From positions 62,001-126,000 of the forward strand of contig NZ_JASAOI010000019.1 of NCBI RefSeq assembly GCF_029953285.1: a stretch of 64,000 bases of DNA. The letters are read 5' to 3'. Positions 1 to 7,661 of the stretch are shown in pieces. The position numbers were made by a program, and so were the translations under genes. The notes under the pieces are model-generated. The model had not been told where the DNA came from, made no database searches, and saw nothing but the letters and a program-made list of their open reading frames with translations. Source of the DNA: Yinghuangia seranimata. Its GTDB lineage: Bacteria; Actinomycetota; Actinomycetes; Streptomycetales; Streptomycetaceae. The stretch's first letter is position 1; each line of letters starts with the position of its first letter.

Positions 1-2
1 AG

Positions 3-1145
3 GGCCTCGCCCTCGAACTGTGGGCGCCGCTGCTGAACGGCGGCCGGGTCGTCGTGGCCCCTCCGGGGGAGCTCGACGCCGACGCGCTCACCGCGTTGCG
101 CGAGGCGCACCCGATCACGGCGGTGCGCCTTTCCGCGGGCCTGTTCTCGGCGATCGCGGCCGAACACCCCTCACACCTCGCGGGACTGCGCGAGGTGCGG
201 ACCGACGGCGTGTCCGCGGCGGCGGTACGCCGGGTCAGGGAGGCGTGCCCGGAGCTTGCGGTCGTCAACGGCGACGGGCCCGCGGACGGCACCGCCCGCT
301 ACGTGCTGGGGCCGGGGTTGGCGCCGGTGCCCGCGGGCGTGACCGGCGAGCTGTACGTGGCCGGGCCCGGCGTGGCACGCGGCTGGGCCGGGCGGCCGGG
401 GCGGACCGCCGAGTGCTTCGTGCCCTGTCCGTTCGGTCCCGACGGCGGCGTCATGTACCGGACCGGCGAGCGGGCGCGGTGGGGTGCGAGCGGGCTCGAG
501 CACGCAGGCCGCGCCGACGCCCGGGCGGACGTGCGCGGCGTCCTGGTCGAGACCGCCGAGGTCGAGGACGTGCTGTCCGAGCACCCCGGGCTGGCACAGG
601 TGGCGGTGGCCACCGCCCCGGACGACTCCGGTCAGCGGCGGCTGACGGCCTACGTCGTCCCGGCCGGAGTGCTGGGCGCGGGCGGCGCGGTCCCGCCGAA
701 CGCCCCCGCCGTCGACGAGCTCCGCCGGTTCGCCGCGGGACGGCTGCCGGAGTCCATGGTGCCGTCGGCGTTCGTGGTGCTCGGACACCTCCCGGCCGGG
801 GCCGACGGGCGGGTGGACCGGGCGGCCCTGCCGGCCCCGGAGTTCGGCGACGGCCGGTACCGGGCACCGCGCGACCACACCGAGAAGGTGCTGGCCGAGG
901 CGTTCGCGGACGTGCTCGAGCTGGACCGGGTGGGCATCGACGAGGACTTCTTCGACCTCGGCGGCAACTCGCTGAAGGCCATCAGGCTGGTCGGCCTGAT
1001 CCGGGCCGAGCTGAACCTCGAGGTGTCCATCCGCACGCTGTTCGCGGCGCGCACCATCACCGGCTTGACCGACATGTGGGCGGACCTCAACCGGTCGAGC
1101 CGGCCGGCCCTGCGCCGGAGGACCAAGGACGGCGAGGTCCTCTGA
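3..1145 (+). CDS. NRPS C-terminal part: degenerate adenylation domain plus carrier protein (5' partial)
   Basis: The frame is open from the first bases, so the gene begins upstream. The visible part is the second half of an adenylation domain (GELYVAG and GVARGW core, YRTGE, GRADARADVRG, DGRVDRAALP) followed by a peptidyl carrier domain with the phosphopantetheine serine in GGNSL (Ser codon 969-971). It ends about 50 residues after the carrier, without a thioesterase. Several A-domain signatures are off: the NxYGPTE motif is missing and that region is short, the A7 Asp is Glu, and the A10 lysine (normally NGKVDR) is Arg. The domain may be inactive or loaded in trans. Next is an ornithine N-hydroxylase 50 bp downstream, then a type II thioesterase, so this is one biosynthetic operon. 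Confidence 0.88.
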   Translation, partial: GLALELWAPLLNGGRVVVAPPGELDADALTALREAHPITAVRLSAGLFSAIAAEHPSHLAGLREVRTDGVSAAAVRRVREACPELAVVNGDGPADGTARYVLGPGLAPVPAGVTGELYVAGPGVARGWAGRPGRTAECFVPCPFGPDGGVMYRTGERARWGASGLEHAGRADARADVRGVLVETAEVEDVLSEHPGLAQVAVATAPDDSGQRRLTAYVVPAGVLGAGGAVPPNAPAVDELRRFAAGRLPESMVPSAFVVLGHLPAGADGRVDRAALPAPEFGDGRYRAPRDHTEKVLAEAFADVLELDRVGIDEDFFDLGGNSLKAIRLVGLIRAELNLEVSIRTLFAARTITGLTDMWADLNRSSRPALRRRTKDGEVL

Positions 1146-1195
1146 GCGTCGCACGGGTTCTGTCGGTTCCTTCGATGCCAGCGGGAGAGTTCTCA

Positions 1196-2536
1196 ATGAA
1201 TGATCGTGAACACGACATCTACGACGTGGTCGGCATCGGGTTCGGCCCGTCCAACCTGTCGCTCGCCATCGCCCTGGGCGAGTACCAGGCGCACGGCCGG
1301 GAGGACGGGATCAGCAGCCTGTTCCTCGAGCGCCAGTCCGCCTTCGGATGGCACCGCAACATGCTGCTGCCGTCGGCGACCATGCAGATCTCCTTCCTCA
1401 AGGACCTGGTCACCTTCCGCAACCCGACGTCGAGCTTCAGCTTCATCGCGTACCTGCACGCGTCCGGAAGGCTCCCGCAGTTCGTCAACAACCAGGACTT
1501 CTTCCCCACCCGCCAGGAGTTCCACCAGTACCTCGAGTGGGCGCAGAACCGGGTGGCCGACCGCGTCGCGTACGGCGCGGAGGTGACGTCGGTCGGGCTG
1601 CCGCCGGGCACGGACCCGGAGCGGGCGGACCGGCTGCGCCTCGAGGTGGCGGACGCCGCGGGCCGGCGCGTCGTCGAGGCCCGGAACGTCGTGGTCTCCA
1701 CGGGCCTGGTCCCGAGCATGCCCGAAGGCATCGAGCGTGACGAACGGGTCTGGCACAGCTCCGAGTTCCTGGACAAGTTCGGCCGGATGGATCCCGCGGA
1801 GCTGCGCCGGGTGGCGGTGGTCGGGGCGGGCCAGAGCGCCGCGGAGATCGCCAGGTTCCTGTACGACGAGCTTCCGCACGCCCAGGTGTACGCGATCGTT
1901 CCGTCGTACGGCTACTCCATCGCGGACGACACCCCGTTCGCCAATCAGATCTTCGACCCGGCCGCCGTCGACGACTACTACTTCGGCACCGAGCAGACGC
2001 GCGAGGCGTTCTGGCGGTACCACCGCAACACGAACTACTCCGTCGTCGACGCGGACGTGATCCGGGACCTGTACCGCAGGACGTACGACGACGAGGTACG
2101 GGGGACCGCCCGCCTCCACATCCTCAACCTGACGAGGGTCGCCGCCGTGAAGCGCGCGGGCGCGGAGACCCGGGTCTCCCTGCATTCGGGCCCCGACGCC
2201 GAAGTGCGGGAACTCGAGTTCGACGCCCTCGTCTGCGCGACCGGCTACAGCTCGATGGAGCCCACCACCCTGCTCGGCGACCTCGACCGGCACTGCCTGC
2301 GCGACGAGGCGGGGCGGTACCGCGTGGAACGGGACTACCGCATCGTCACGGACCCCGAAATGCGGTGCGGCGTCTACCTCCAGGGCGGCACGGAGCACAC
2401 CCACGGCCTGACCTCGTCCCTGTTGTCGAACATCGCGGTGCGCAGCGGCGAGATCGCCGACTCCGTCGCCGCCCGGTGGCTGGGCCGGAACGCCGAGTCC
2501 GCGCTCCTGGCCGAGGTCGGGGGCGACATCCACTGA
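1196..2536 (+). CDS. L-ornithine (or lysine) N-monooxygenase
   Basis: A 446-residue FAD/NADPH-dependent N-hydroxylating monooxygenase of the SidA/PvdA/KtzI family. It oxidises the side-chain amine of free L-ornithine (less often lysine) to the hydroxylamine. The FAD motif GIGFGPSNL is at residues 13-21, the NADPH motif VVGAGQSAAEIA near 208, the substrate-side motif NTNYSVVD in the middle and the ATGY motif near 348. ATG 1196 is preceded by GGGAGAG; the longer upstream reading of this frame is a shadow of the NRPS. N5-hydroxyornithine feeds either hydroxamate siderophores or, with a KtzT-type enzyme, piperazate. No KtzT homologue is in the window, so the product class is open. Confidence 0.93.
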   Translation: MNDREHDIYDVVGIGFGPSNLSLAIALGEYQAHGREDGISSLFLERQSAFGWHRNMLLPSATMQISFLKDLVTFRNPTSSFSFIAYLHASGRLPQFVNNQDFFPTRQEFHQYLEWAQNRVADRVAYGAEVTSVGLPPGTDPERADRLRLEVADAAGRRVVEARNVVVSTGLVPSMPEGIERDERVWHSSEFLDKFGRMDPAELRRVAVVGAGQSAAEIARFLYDELPHAQVYAIVPSYGYSIADDTPFANQIFDPAAVDDYYFGTEQTREAFWRYHRNTNYSVVDADVIRDLYRRTYDDEVRGTARLHILNLTRVAAVKRAGAETRVSLHSGPDAEVRELEFDALVCATGYSSMEPTTLLGDLDRHCLRDEAGRYRVERDYRIVTDPEMRCGVYLQGGTEHTHGLTSSLLSNIAVRSGEIADSVAARWLGRNAESALLAEVGGDIH

Positions 2537-2598
2537 ACGTCTCCCACCGGTCGCGGGGACCGGTCGACGCCGCGGGTACGCGGAAAGGGGATCCTGCC

Positions 2599-3369
2599 AT
2601 GAGGAGTCCGGCGGAAGCGCGGTGGATCCGCCGCATCCGGGACGACGACCGGTGCACGACGAAGCTCGTCTGCTTCGCCCACGCCGGCGGGTGGACGAGC
2701 GCGTTCCACTCGTGGGGCGCGGGCCTGCCCCGGGACCTCGGTGTGCTCGCCGTCCGCTATCCGGGGCGGGAGGACCGGCTCGGCGATCCGTTCGCGACCA
2801 CGCTGGACTCCCTCGCGGACGACGTCGCCGACGCGCTGACCGGTCTGGCGCGCCACCGGCTGGTGCTGTTCGGCCACAGCATGGGGGCCTCGGTGGCGCA
2901 CGAAGTGGCGTTGCGCCTGCGGGAACGGGGGTGGCCGCCGGCCGCCCTGTGCGTGTCCGGCAGGCGCCCCCCGCACGCGCTGGACGGTCTGCGGAAGCTC
3001 TGCGGCACGGACGACGAGATCGTCGCGGACGTCGTCCGCTACGACGCGAGCCGTGCCGTGGTCTTCGCGGACCCCGGCCTGCGGGAGATCGTGCTCCCCG
3101 CGGTCCGCGACGACTACCGCCTGGTGGACGAGTACGCCGGAGGCCCGCGACCGGCGCTCGACTGCCCGGTGTACGGCTACACCGGCGACGCCGACCCCGA
3201 GGCGACCCCGGAGCAGATGAGCCGCTGGGCGGACACGACGCACGGCGCCTTCCGGCTCCGTGTGCTGCCCGGCGGACACTTCTACCTCAGAGCCGGGGAG
3301 GCCGCGCTGCTGGCGGACCTGAGTGCCGAACTGGGCCACGGCGCGCCCGGTGTGAAGGCCGCCTCATGA
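2599..3369 (+). CDS. Type II thioesterase (alpha/beta hydrolase)
   Basis: A 256-residue editing thioesterase of the GrsT/RifR type, which clears stalled or wrongly primed carrier domains of an NRPS. The start ATG 2599 follows GGAAAGGGG with good spacing. Motifs are FAHAGG near residue 30 (oxyanion region), the nucleophile Ser94 in GHSMG, and the catalytic His227 in GGHFYL near the C-terminus. It lies 62 bp after the ornithine hydroxylase on the same strand, so it is probably co-transcribed with the NRPS. The NRPS shows no terminal thioesterase, so this enzyme may also take part in release; that is inference. Confidence 0.9.
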   Translation: MRSPAEARWIRRIRDDDRCTTKLVCFAHAGGWTSAFHSWGAGLPRDLGVLAVRYPGREDRLGDPFATTLDSLADDVADALTGLARHRLVLFGHSMGASVAHEVALRLRERGWPPAALCVSGRRPPHALDGLRKLCGTDDEIVADVVRYDASRAVVFADPGLREIVLPAVRDDYRLVDEYAGGPRPALDCPVYGYTGDADPEATPEQMSRWADTTHGAFRLRVLPGGHFYLRAGEAALLADLSAELGHGAPGVKAAS

Positions 3370-3501
3370 CGCGCGCGACACATTGCGTCCTCCCCTCCTG
3401 ATCAGCCGCCGTCGCGCGCGATGTCCGGCGGCCATGGCACGCGTCGCCATGGCCGCTGTCCGCGTCCCGTCGGCGGCCGCAGACTCCGAAGGCGGCAACA
3501 C

Positions 3502-4182
3502 TTGCCGACGTTCGACACACCCGCACCGGTCCGCGTGGTGCTCGACCTGGTGTTCGGCCAGGCCCGGATCGTCGCGGGCGACCGCGCCGAGACGACGGTG
3601 CGGGTGTATCCGCGGGACGGCGACGACCGGGACGACGTGCGGACCGCCGAGCGCCTGCGGGTCGAGTACGCCCGCGGCAGGCTGCTCGTGGTCGCCCCCG
3701 AGCCCGCCGGAAGCGGGGGCGCCGTGACCGTGGTGATCGGCGTGCCGACCGGATCGAGTCTCGAAGGCCGGGGCACGGCCGCGGACTTCCGAGCGGAAGG
3801 GCGGCTCGGCACGTGCCGGGTCCGCACCGGCCTGGGGCACATCCGGCTGGACCGCGCCTGCTGTCTGGAGCTGAGCTCCTCCCTCGGGGACATCCGGGTC
3901 GACCGCGCGGCCGGCAGCGTCGACGCGACGGCGGACAGCGGAGACATCGACATCGGCGAGGTGGTGCGCGGGACCGTCGTGGCCACCACCACGGTCGGCG
4001 GTATCCGGATCGGGGTCGCGGAGACCAGCCGCGCACACCTGTCCCTCGACTCCGCGGTGGGCACCGTCTACACGTCCCTCTCCCTCCTCGCGGCGCCGGC
4101 CGAAGCCGACGACGTCGTCCACGTCCAGGCCCGGACCGAGGTCGGCGACATCCTGGTCGAACGCTCCTGCCCCCGGGGGTGA
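3502..4182 (+). CDS. DUF4097 family beta-repeat protein
   Basis: A 226-residue protein of repeated short beta-strands (the LGDIRVD, SGDIDIG, VGGIRIG and VGDILVE turns recur every 15-20 residues), typical of the DUF4097 adhesin-like family common in streptomycetes. I chose TTG 3502: the conserved family start is M-PTFDTP and a GAAGG ribosome site lies 8-10 bases upstream. The longer in-frame ATG at 3421 would add an Arg-rich non-homologous leader. There is no signal peptide or membrane segment. It follows the thioesterase by 132 bp and ends 11 bp from the convergent transposase-like gene. Molecular function is unknown. Confidence 0.78.
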   Translation: MPTFDTPAPVRVVLDLVFGQARIVAGDRAETTVRVYPRDGDDRDDVRTAERLRVEYARGRLLVVAPEPAGSGGAVTVVIGVPTGSSLEGRGTAADFRAEGRLGTCRVRTGLGHIRLDRACCLELSSSLGDIRVDRAAGSVDATADSGDIDIGEVVRGTVVATTTVGGIRIGVAETSRAHLSLDSAVGTVYTSLSLLAAPAEADDVVHVQARTEVGDILVERSCPRG

Positions 4183-4193
4183 CCGGTGCGCCT

Positions 4194-5375
4194 CTACGCG
4201 GTGTTGCGGGACGGCACGGAGGCGGATCCGAGCAGGCGCCGGAAGGTGTAGGCGGCTGAGACGAGCGTCATGTGGTGGTACCAGCCGGGAAACGAGCGCC
4301 CTTCGTAGTCCAACAGCCCGAAGTCCCTTTCCAGGGAACCGATCACGGCCGACGTCCCGGTGTGCAGCGCGGCGGTGGACGCGACGTCCGTGAGCGTGTG
4401 GTGGGCGAGGCTGGTCAGCCACAGCGGGCGCGGGCCGCGCGTGGGCCCGGTTTCGGCGAAGAGCCGGTACAGCGGGCCGAGCGGGCGGCCGGTACAGCCG
4501 CCCGGGAGACGCACGAGCGAGGTCTGGAGGCCGGTGATGCGCCGCTGACCGTCGGGCAGCCGGATGACGGCCGTCTCAGGGCTCTGCGCGGAGACCAGCG
4601 CCTTCGCGCTCACCGGTGCCGCTACTCCCTCGCCGACCGGTGACACCACCAGGTGCGGCGGCACCGCGACGACGAAGTCGCGGCGGCGTTCGGCGAGTCC
4701 GTGCACGAGGTAGCCCACGTAGGGTTCGTCGCTCATGTCGACGAGGACGACGGAGGACGCGGAGTCCATACGGGCCGAGAGCCGGTCGACGAGCCGGAGC
4801 GCCTGGGCCCACAGCGGCCGGTACTGCTCGGTGTCCGGGATACGCGCGTCCCTGCGGCGTTCGGGGTCCTGCGCCCACGCCGTCGACAAGTGCAGGCACC
4901 AGTCGACGGGAACCTGCGTGGCACCCAGGCACAGTAACGAGCCCAGCCCCAGCTGGCAGTTGAGCGTACGGCCCGAGGAATGGTCGAAGTATCGGTGGAC
5001 GCCCACCGAGCGGTCACCGCGCTTCGGCAGGACGGCTCGGCCGATGGACCACACGGGGTCGGGCCGGCGGGCCGCCGCCCAGCGGGTGAGCTCCTCCATG
5101 ACCTCGTCGACGTCCCACGGGCTGACACTGACGAACTGGCGCAGCGACTGGACGACGGACGGGTCACGCGAGACCGCGGTGGCGAGTCGGCGCACCGACT
5201 TCTTGCCCGACGTGACGAGAAGTCCCTTCAGATATGCGTGCGCCCATTTGCGTTGGTCGATCCGGCGTAAGCTCTTGAAGATCGTGCTGCTGTAATGTTC
5301 CAGCGGTGATTCCCAATCGATGGCGTAAGTCGCGTCTCGTGAAGTTGACGACGTCTCCGATCGGATTGCACTCAT
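4194..5375 (-). CDS. IS701-like transposase homologue, probably domesticated
   Basis: A 393-residue homologue of IS701-family DDE transposases: WAHAYLKGLL, the PKRGDRSVGV block, a LVDMSDEPYVGYLVHGL block and the C-terminal DYEGRSFPGWYHH block are all in the usual order. In active members the block before PKRG reads WVVDDTGFPK; here it is WSIGRAVLPK, so the first catalytic Asp is absent. The reading frame is intact and full length, and I see no flanking inverted repeats. Proteins like this recur beside actinomycete biosynthetic clusters, and loss of the active site with retention of the gene suggests a recruited DNA-binding role. That role is inference. Confidence 0.8.
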   Translation of the reverse strand: MSAIRSETSSTSRDATYAIDWESPLEHYSSTIFKSLRRIDQRKWAHAYLKGLLVTSGKKSVRRLATAVSRDPSVVQSLRQFVSVSPWDVDEVMEELTRWAAARRPDPVWSIGRAVLPKRGDRSVGVHRYFDHSSGRTLNCQLGLGSLLCLGATQVPVDWCLHLSTAWAQDPERRRDARIPDTEQYRPLWAQALRLVDRLSARMDSASSVVLVDMSDEPYVGYLVHGLAERRRDFVVAVPPHLVVSPVGEGVAAPVSAKALVSAQSPETAVIRLPDGQRRITGLQTSLVRLPGGCTGRPLGPLYRLFAETGPTRGPRPLWLTSLAHHTLTDVASTAALHTGTSAVIGSLERDFGLLDYEGRSFPGWYHHMTLVSAAYTFRRLLGSASVPSRNTA

Positions 5376-5957
5376 GCCGCAATAACTCCCCCGAGATTAC
5401 TGAGCGTTGTCCCGGCAGAGTCTAGGTCGCACACCTGTGTGGCGCCACTATCGGAGGCCGACGGACCGGTTCCGTTCGCCTGCGCGTCACATGATCTTGG
5501 CGGTGGGCCCGCTCGCCGGACGGTCGGCGGCGCGATCTCGCTCCCACGCTGGTGACGGAGCCGCTGATCGGTGCGGTGGCGCCGCGCCACGGTGGCCCGA
5601 CCGGCCCCCGCGGGTCCCGGCGCACCCCCAGATCGCGCCAGTCGGCCGACCGGACCGCCGTGTCAGGGCGGCGTTCGAACTCCGCAAAGTAGTGCTCGAT
5701 GGCGTCGCGATCCTTGTCATCGGATCGCCGTTCGGGATCTACTCGGAGCGCGGCAGTTGACCATCCCGACCTCGATGGGTAACCGGGCGAAACCCCGGTT
5801 TCATTCGCAGGTTGGACGAACTCGTCTGTGGACGGTGGTCACTGCCTTTGGCATGCGTTCGATAAATCGGGGTGAACGCTTCCGTATGCGATGGGGAGCC
5901 ACCGCAAACCAGCTCGGTCTTTACGCGCTATACGCGCGTTGACACGGAGGTGTGACG
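5376..5957 (+). other. Divergent intergenic region
   Basis: About 580 bp between the divergent IS701-like gene and the LmbU gene. Short ORFs here lack good codon bias and recognisable products, and I found no convincing RNA gene. It must hold the promoters of both flanking genes. An AT-richer patch just before 5380-5400 and one near 5860-5935 are the likeliest promoter areas, but no consensus is clear enough to mark. Confidence 0.5.
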
Positions 5958-6632
5958 ATGCACCAGGTCGAGGACTGCCAGGAGCCCAAGGCGCTCTTAT
6001 TCGGCAGGGGTACAGCGGCGTCGAGGACGCGCGGCTCCGGCGGGGTGGAGCCCCGGCGCGATCCCGTACTCACGACCAAGGTAGGACTGCACATACCCGT
6101 AGGACTCGCCTTCGAGGACTGGGAACGCGCGGGGCGCCAGCTGTCCGGGCTGCTCAACTCGTCGTCCTGGTGGCTCGGGGACTGGCTCATCTACGGCAAG
6201 GACCACTACGCCGACCGGTACGAGCGCGGTATCCGGGCGGCCGGCCTCCAGTACCAGACGCTGCGCAACTACGCCTGGGTCGCCCGGCGGTTCGCGCTGC
6301 ACAGGCGACGGCCCACGCTCAGCTTCCAGCACCACGCCGAGCTGGCCTCGCTGCCGGTCGACGAGCAGGAGGCATGGCTCGACCGGGCCGAGCGGATGAA
6401 GTGGAACACCAAGCAACTGCGCAACGCCATACGGGCCGGGCGCGAGGGCGACCCGCAGCAGGCGGGCGCGGCGGCCGCGGCGGCGACACGCCGGCTCGCC
6501 GTACCCGACAACCGGCTCCAGTGGTGGCACAGGGCCGCCGCCCAGGCCGGCACCGAGCTGGGCGAGTGGGTGATGGCCACGCTCGACGCCGCGGCCAACG
6601 AGGTTCTGCAGGAAGCCGACGGCGAGTCGTGA
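5958..6632 (+). CDS. LmbU-family transcriptional regulator
   Basis: A 224-residue regulator of the LmbU/NovE/HmrB family, cluster-situated activators of antibiotic clusters. The core (TTKVGLHIP, SSWWLGDW, YGKDHYADRY, GLQYQTLRNYAWV, FQHHAELASLPVDEQ) is highly typical. ATG 5958 sits 7 bases after GGAGG; GTG 5952 in the same frame would leave only one base of spacing. A TTA leucine codon at 5997-5999 (14th codon) is rare in this GC-rich sequence and would make translation depend on the bldA tRNA, tying expression to development. It is divergent from the IS701-like gene and is followed by a strong hairpin. It probably regulates the NRPS cluster upstream. Confidence 0.9.
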   Translation: MHQVEDCQEPKALLFGRGTAASRTRGSGGVEPRRDPVLTTKVGLHIPVGLAFEDWERAGRQLSGLLNSSSWWLGDWLIYGKDHYADRYERGIRAAGLQYQTLRNYAWVARRFALHRRRPTLSFQHHAELASLPVDEQEAWLDRAERMKWNTKQLRNAIRAGREGDPQQAGAAAAAATRRLAVPDNRLQWWHRAAAQAGTELGEWVMATLDAAANEVLQEADGES

Positions 6633-6639
6633 AGGTCCT

Positions 6640-6671
6640 GGGGTCCGCACACCCCACGGGGTGCGGACCCC
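6640..6671 (+). terminator. Bidirectional hairpin terminator
   Basis: A perfect 11-bp stem (GGGGTCCGCAC at 6640-6650, GTGCGGACCCC at 6661-6671) with a 10-base loop. It lies 7 bases after the LmbU stop and 34 bases before the stop of the convergent PaiB-like gene, so it can end transcription from both sides. Confidence 0.75.
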
Positions 6672-6705
6672 ACGTCACGGCGAATCCGTCACGCGGTGAG
6701 GACCG

Positions 6706-7350
6706 TCACGACAGGCGGCTCATGAGCTCAGCCGTCTGCGCGTGCCGGGTGCAGCCGCGTCCGGCGAACGACCGCACCACCCGCTCGCGGACCTCGGGGC
6801 GCTGTTCCTGGCTGAGCTTGAACATTCCCTCGGCCTTGGACACCCGCATCCGGAAAGCGCCCACACCGGGCACGATCTTGCGGAAATAGTCGACGGATTC
6901 GGTCATGTCCCAGCTGTCGCCGAATTCCTTCTCGAAGGCCCGCACCGTCGCTTTGACGACCTCGAGGGTCTCCTCCGTCGACTCGATCTTCTCCACCACG
7001 CCGTGCACGTGCACGGACGTGAAGTCCCAGGTCGGGGCGGCCGGCGAAATGCCGTACACGGTGGGGGAGACATAGGCGTGCGGGCCGGTGAACGTCAGTA
7101 CGACCGCGGTACCGGTCCGCAAAGCCGTCCAGTGCGGATTCGCGCGGTTCATGTGGCCCAGCAGCGGCATGCCGGCCAGGTCCGCGGCGGGCCGTCCGTC
7201 CCAGCCGGGGTCGGTGATGACCGGCAGGTGGGTGGCGAACGGCCCGTCGGCGGGAGCCCCGTTGCTGACCATCAGCGCCAGGGGGAACCCGCGCATCAGG
7301 TCGACCATCCAGGAAACGTCCGGCTCGCGATAGTCGCTGGGGACGAACAT
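6706..7350 (-). CDS. FMN-binding negative transcriptional regulator (PaiB family)
   Basis: A 214-residue protein of the PaiB family, a split-barrel flavin-binding fold named after a Bacillus repressor of sporulation and protease genes. Recognisable are the N-terminal MFVPSDYREPD, the central THLPVI segment, GHMNRANPHW and the C-terminal MFKLSQEQ. ATG 7350 (reverse strand) has a good AAAGGTGGG ribosome site; a longer in-frame extension upstream is not supported by the family. It is divergent from the FAD monooxygenase. Whether it binds DNA or acts as a flavin enzyme is not settled for the family. Confidence 0.85.
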   Translation of the reverse strand: MFVPSDYREPDVSWMVDLMRGFPLALMVSNGAPADGPFATHLPVITDPGWDGRPAADLAGMPLLGHMNRANPHWTALRTGTAVVLTFTGPHAYVSPTVYGISPAAPTWDFTSVHVHGVVEKIESTEETLEVVKATVRAFEKEFGDSWDMTESVDYFRKIVPGVGAFRMRVSKAEGMFKLSQEQRPEVRERVVRSFAGRGCTRHAQTAELMSRLS

Positions 7351-7661
7351 ACAGCACCCACCTTTCGTGGTTGACGGGGATTCCATCGTGGCCCGCTGCG
7401 GTATTCGAACGGAAGCGCCGCAGCGCCGGATCCGGTGGAATCGAAAAGCGCCGGGGGGCCGTACCGAATCCGTGCCGTGGGGGGCTGGACTTATGAATTC
7501 CCGGACGGTTTCCGGGGATTCCCTCCCTCGTTCGGCGACTGTCCTGTCGGCGGGACAGTTTCGCCGTCGTACGTCCCCTCCTTGACCGGCCGATCCGCTT
7601 TCCGTGAACGTGGAACCGACGTGAGGACGGGCGGCGCGAAACGGGCTGAGGGGGAACCGAC

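Noticed and set aside
20-1195. Long plus-strand ORF that runs into the ornithine hydroxylase gene
   Set aside because: Its first 390 codons are Arg/Gly-rich shadow of the NRPS frame; the A-domain and carrier motifs are in the other frame and the hydroxylase has its own start and ribosome site.
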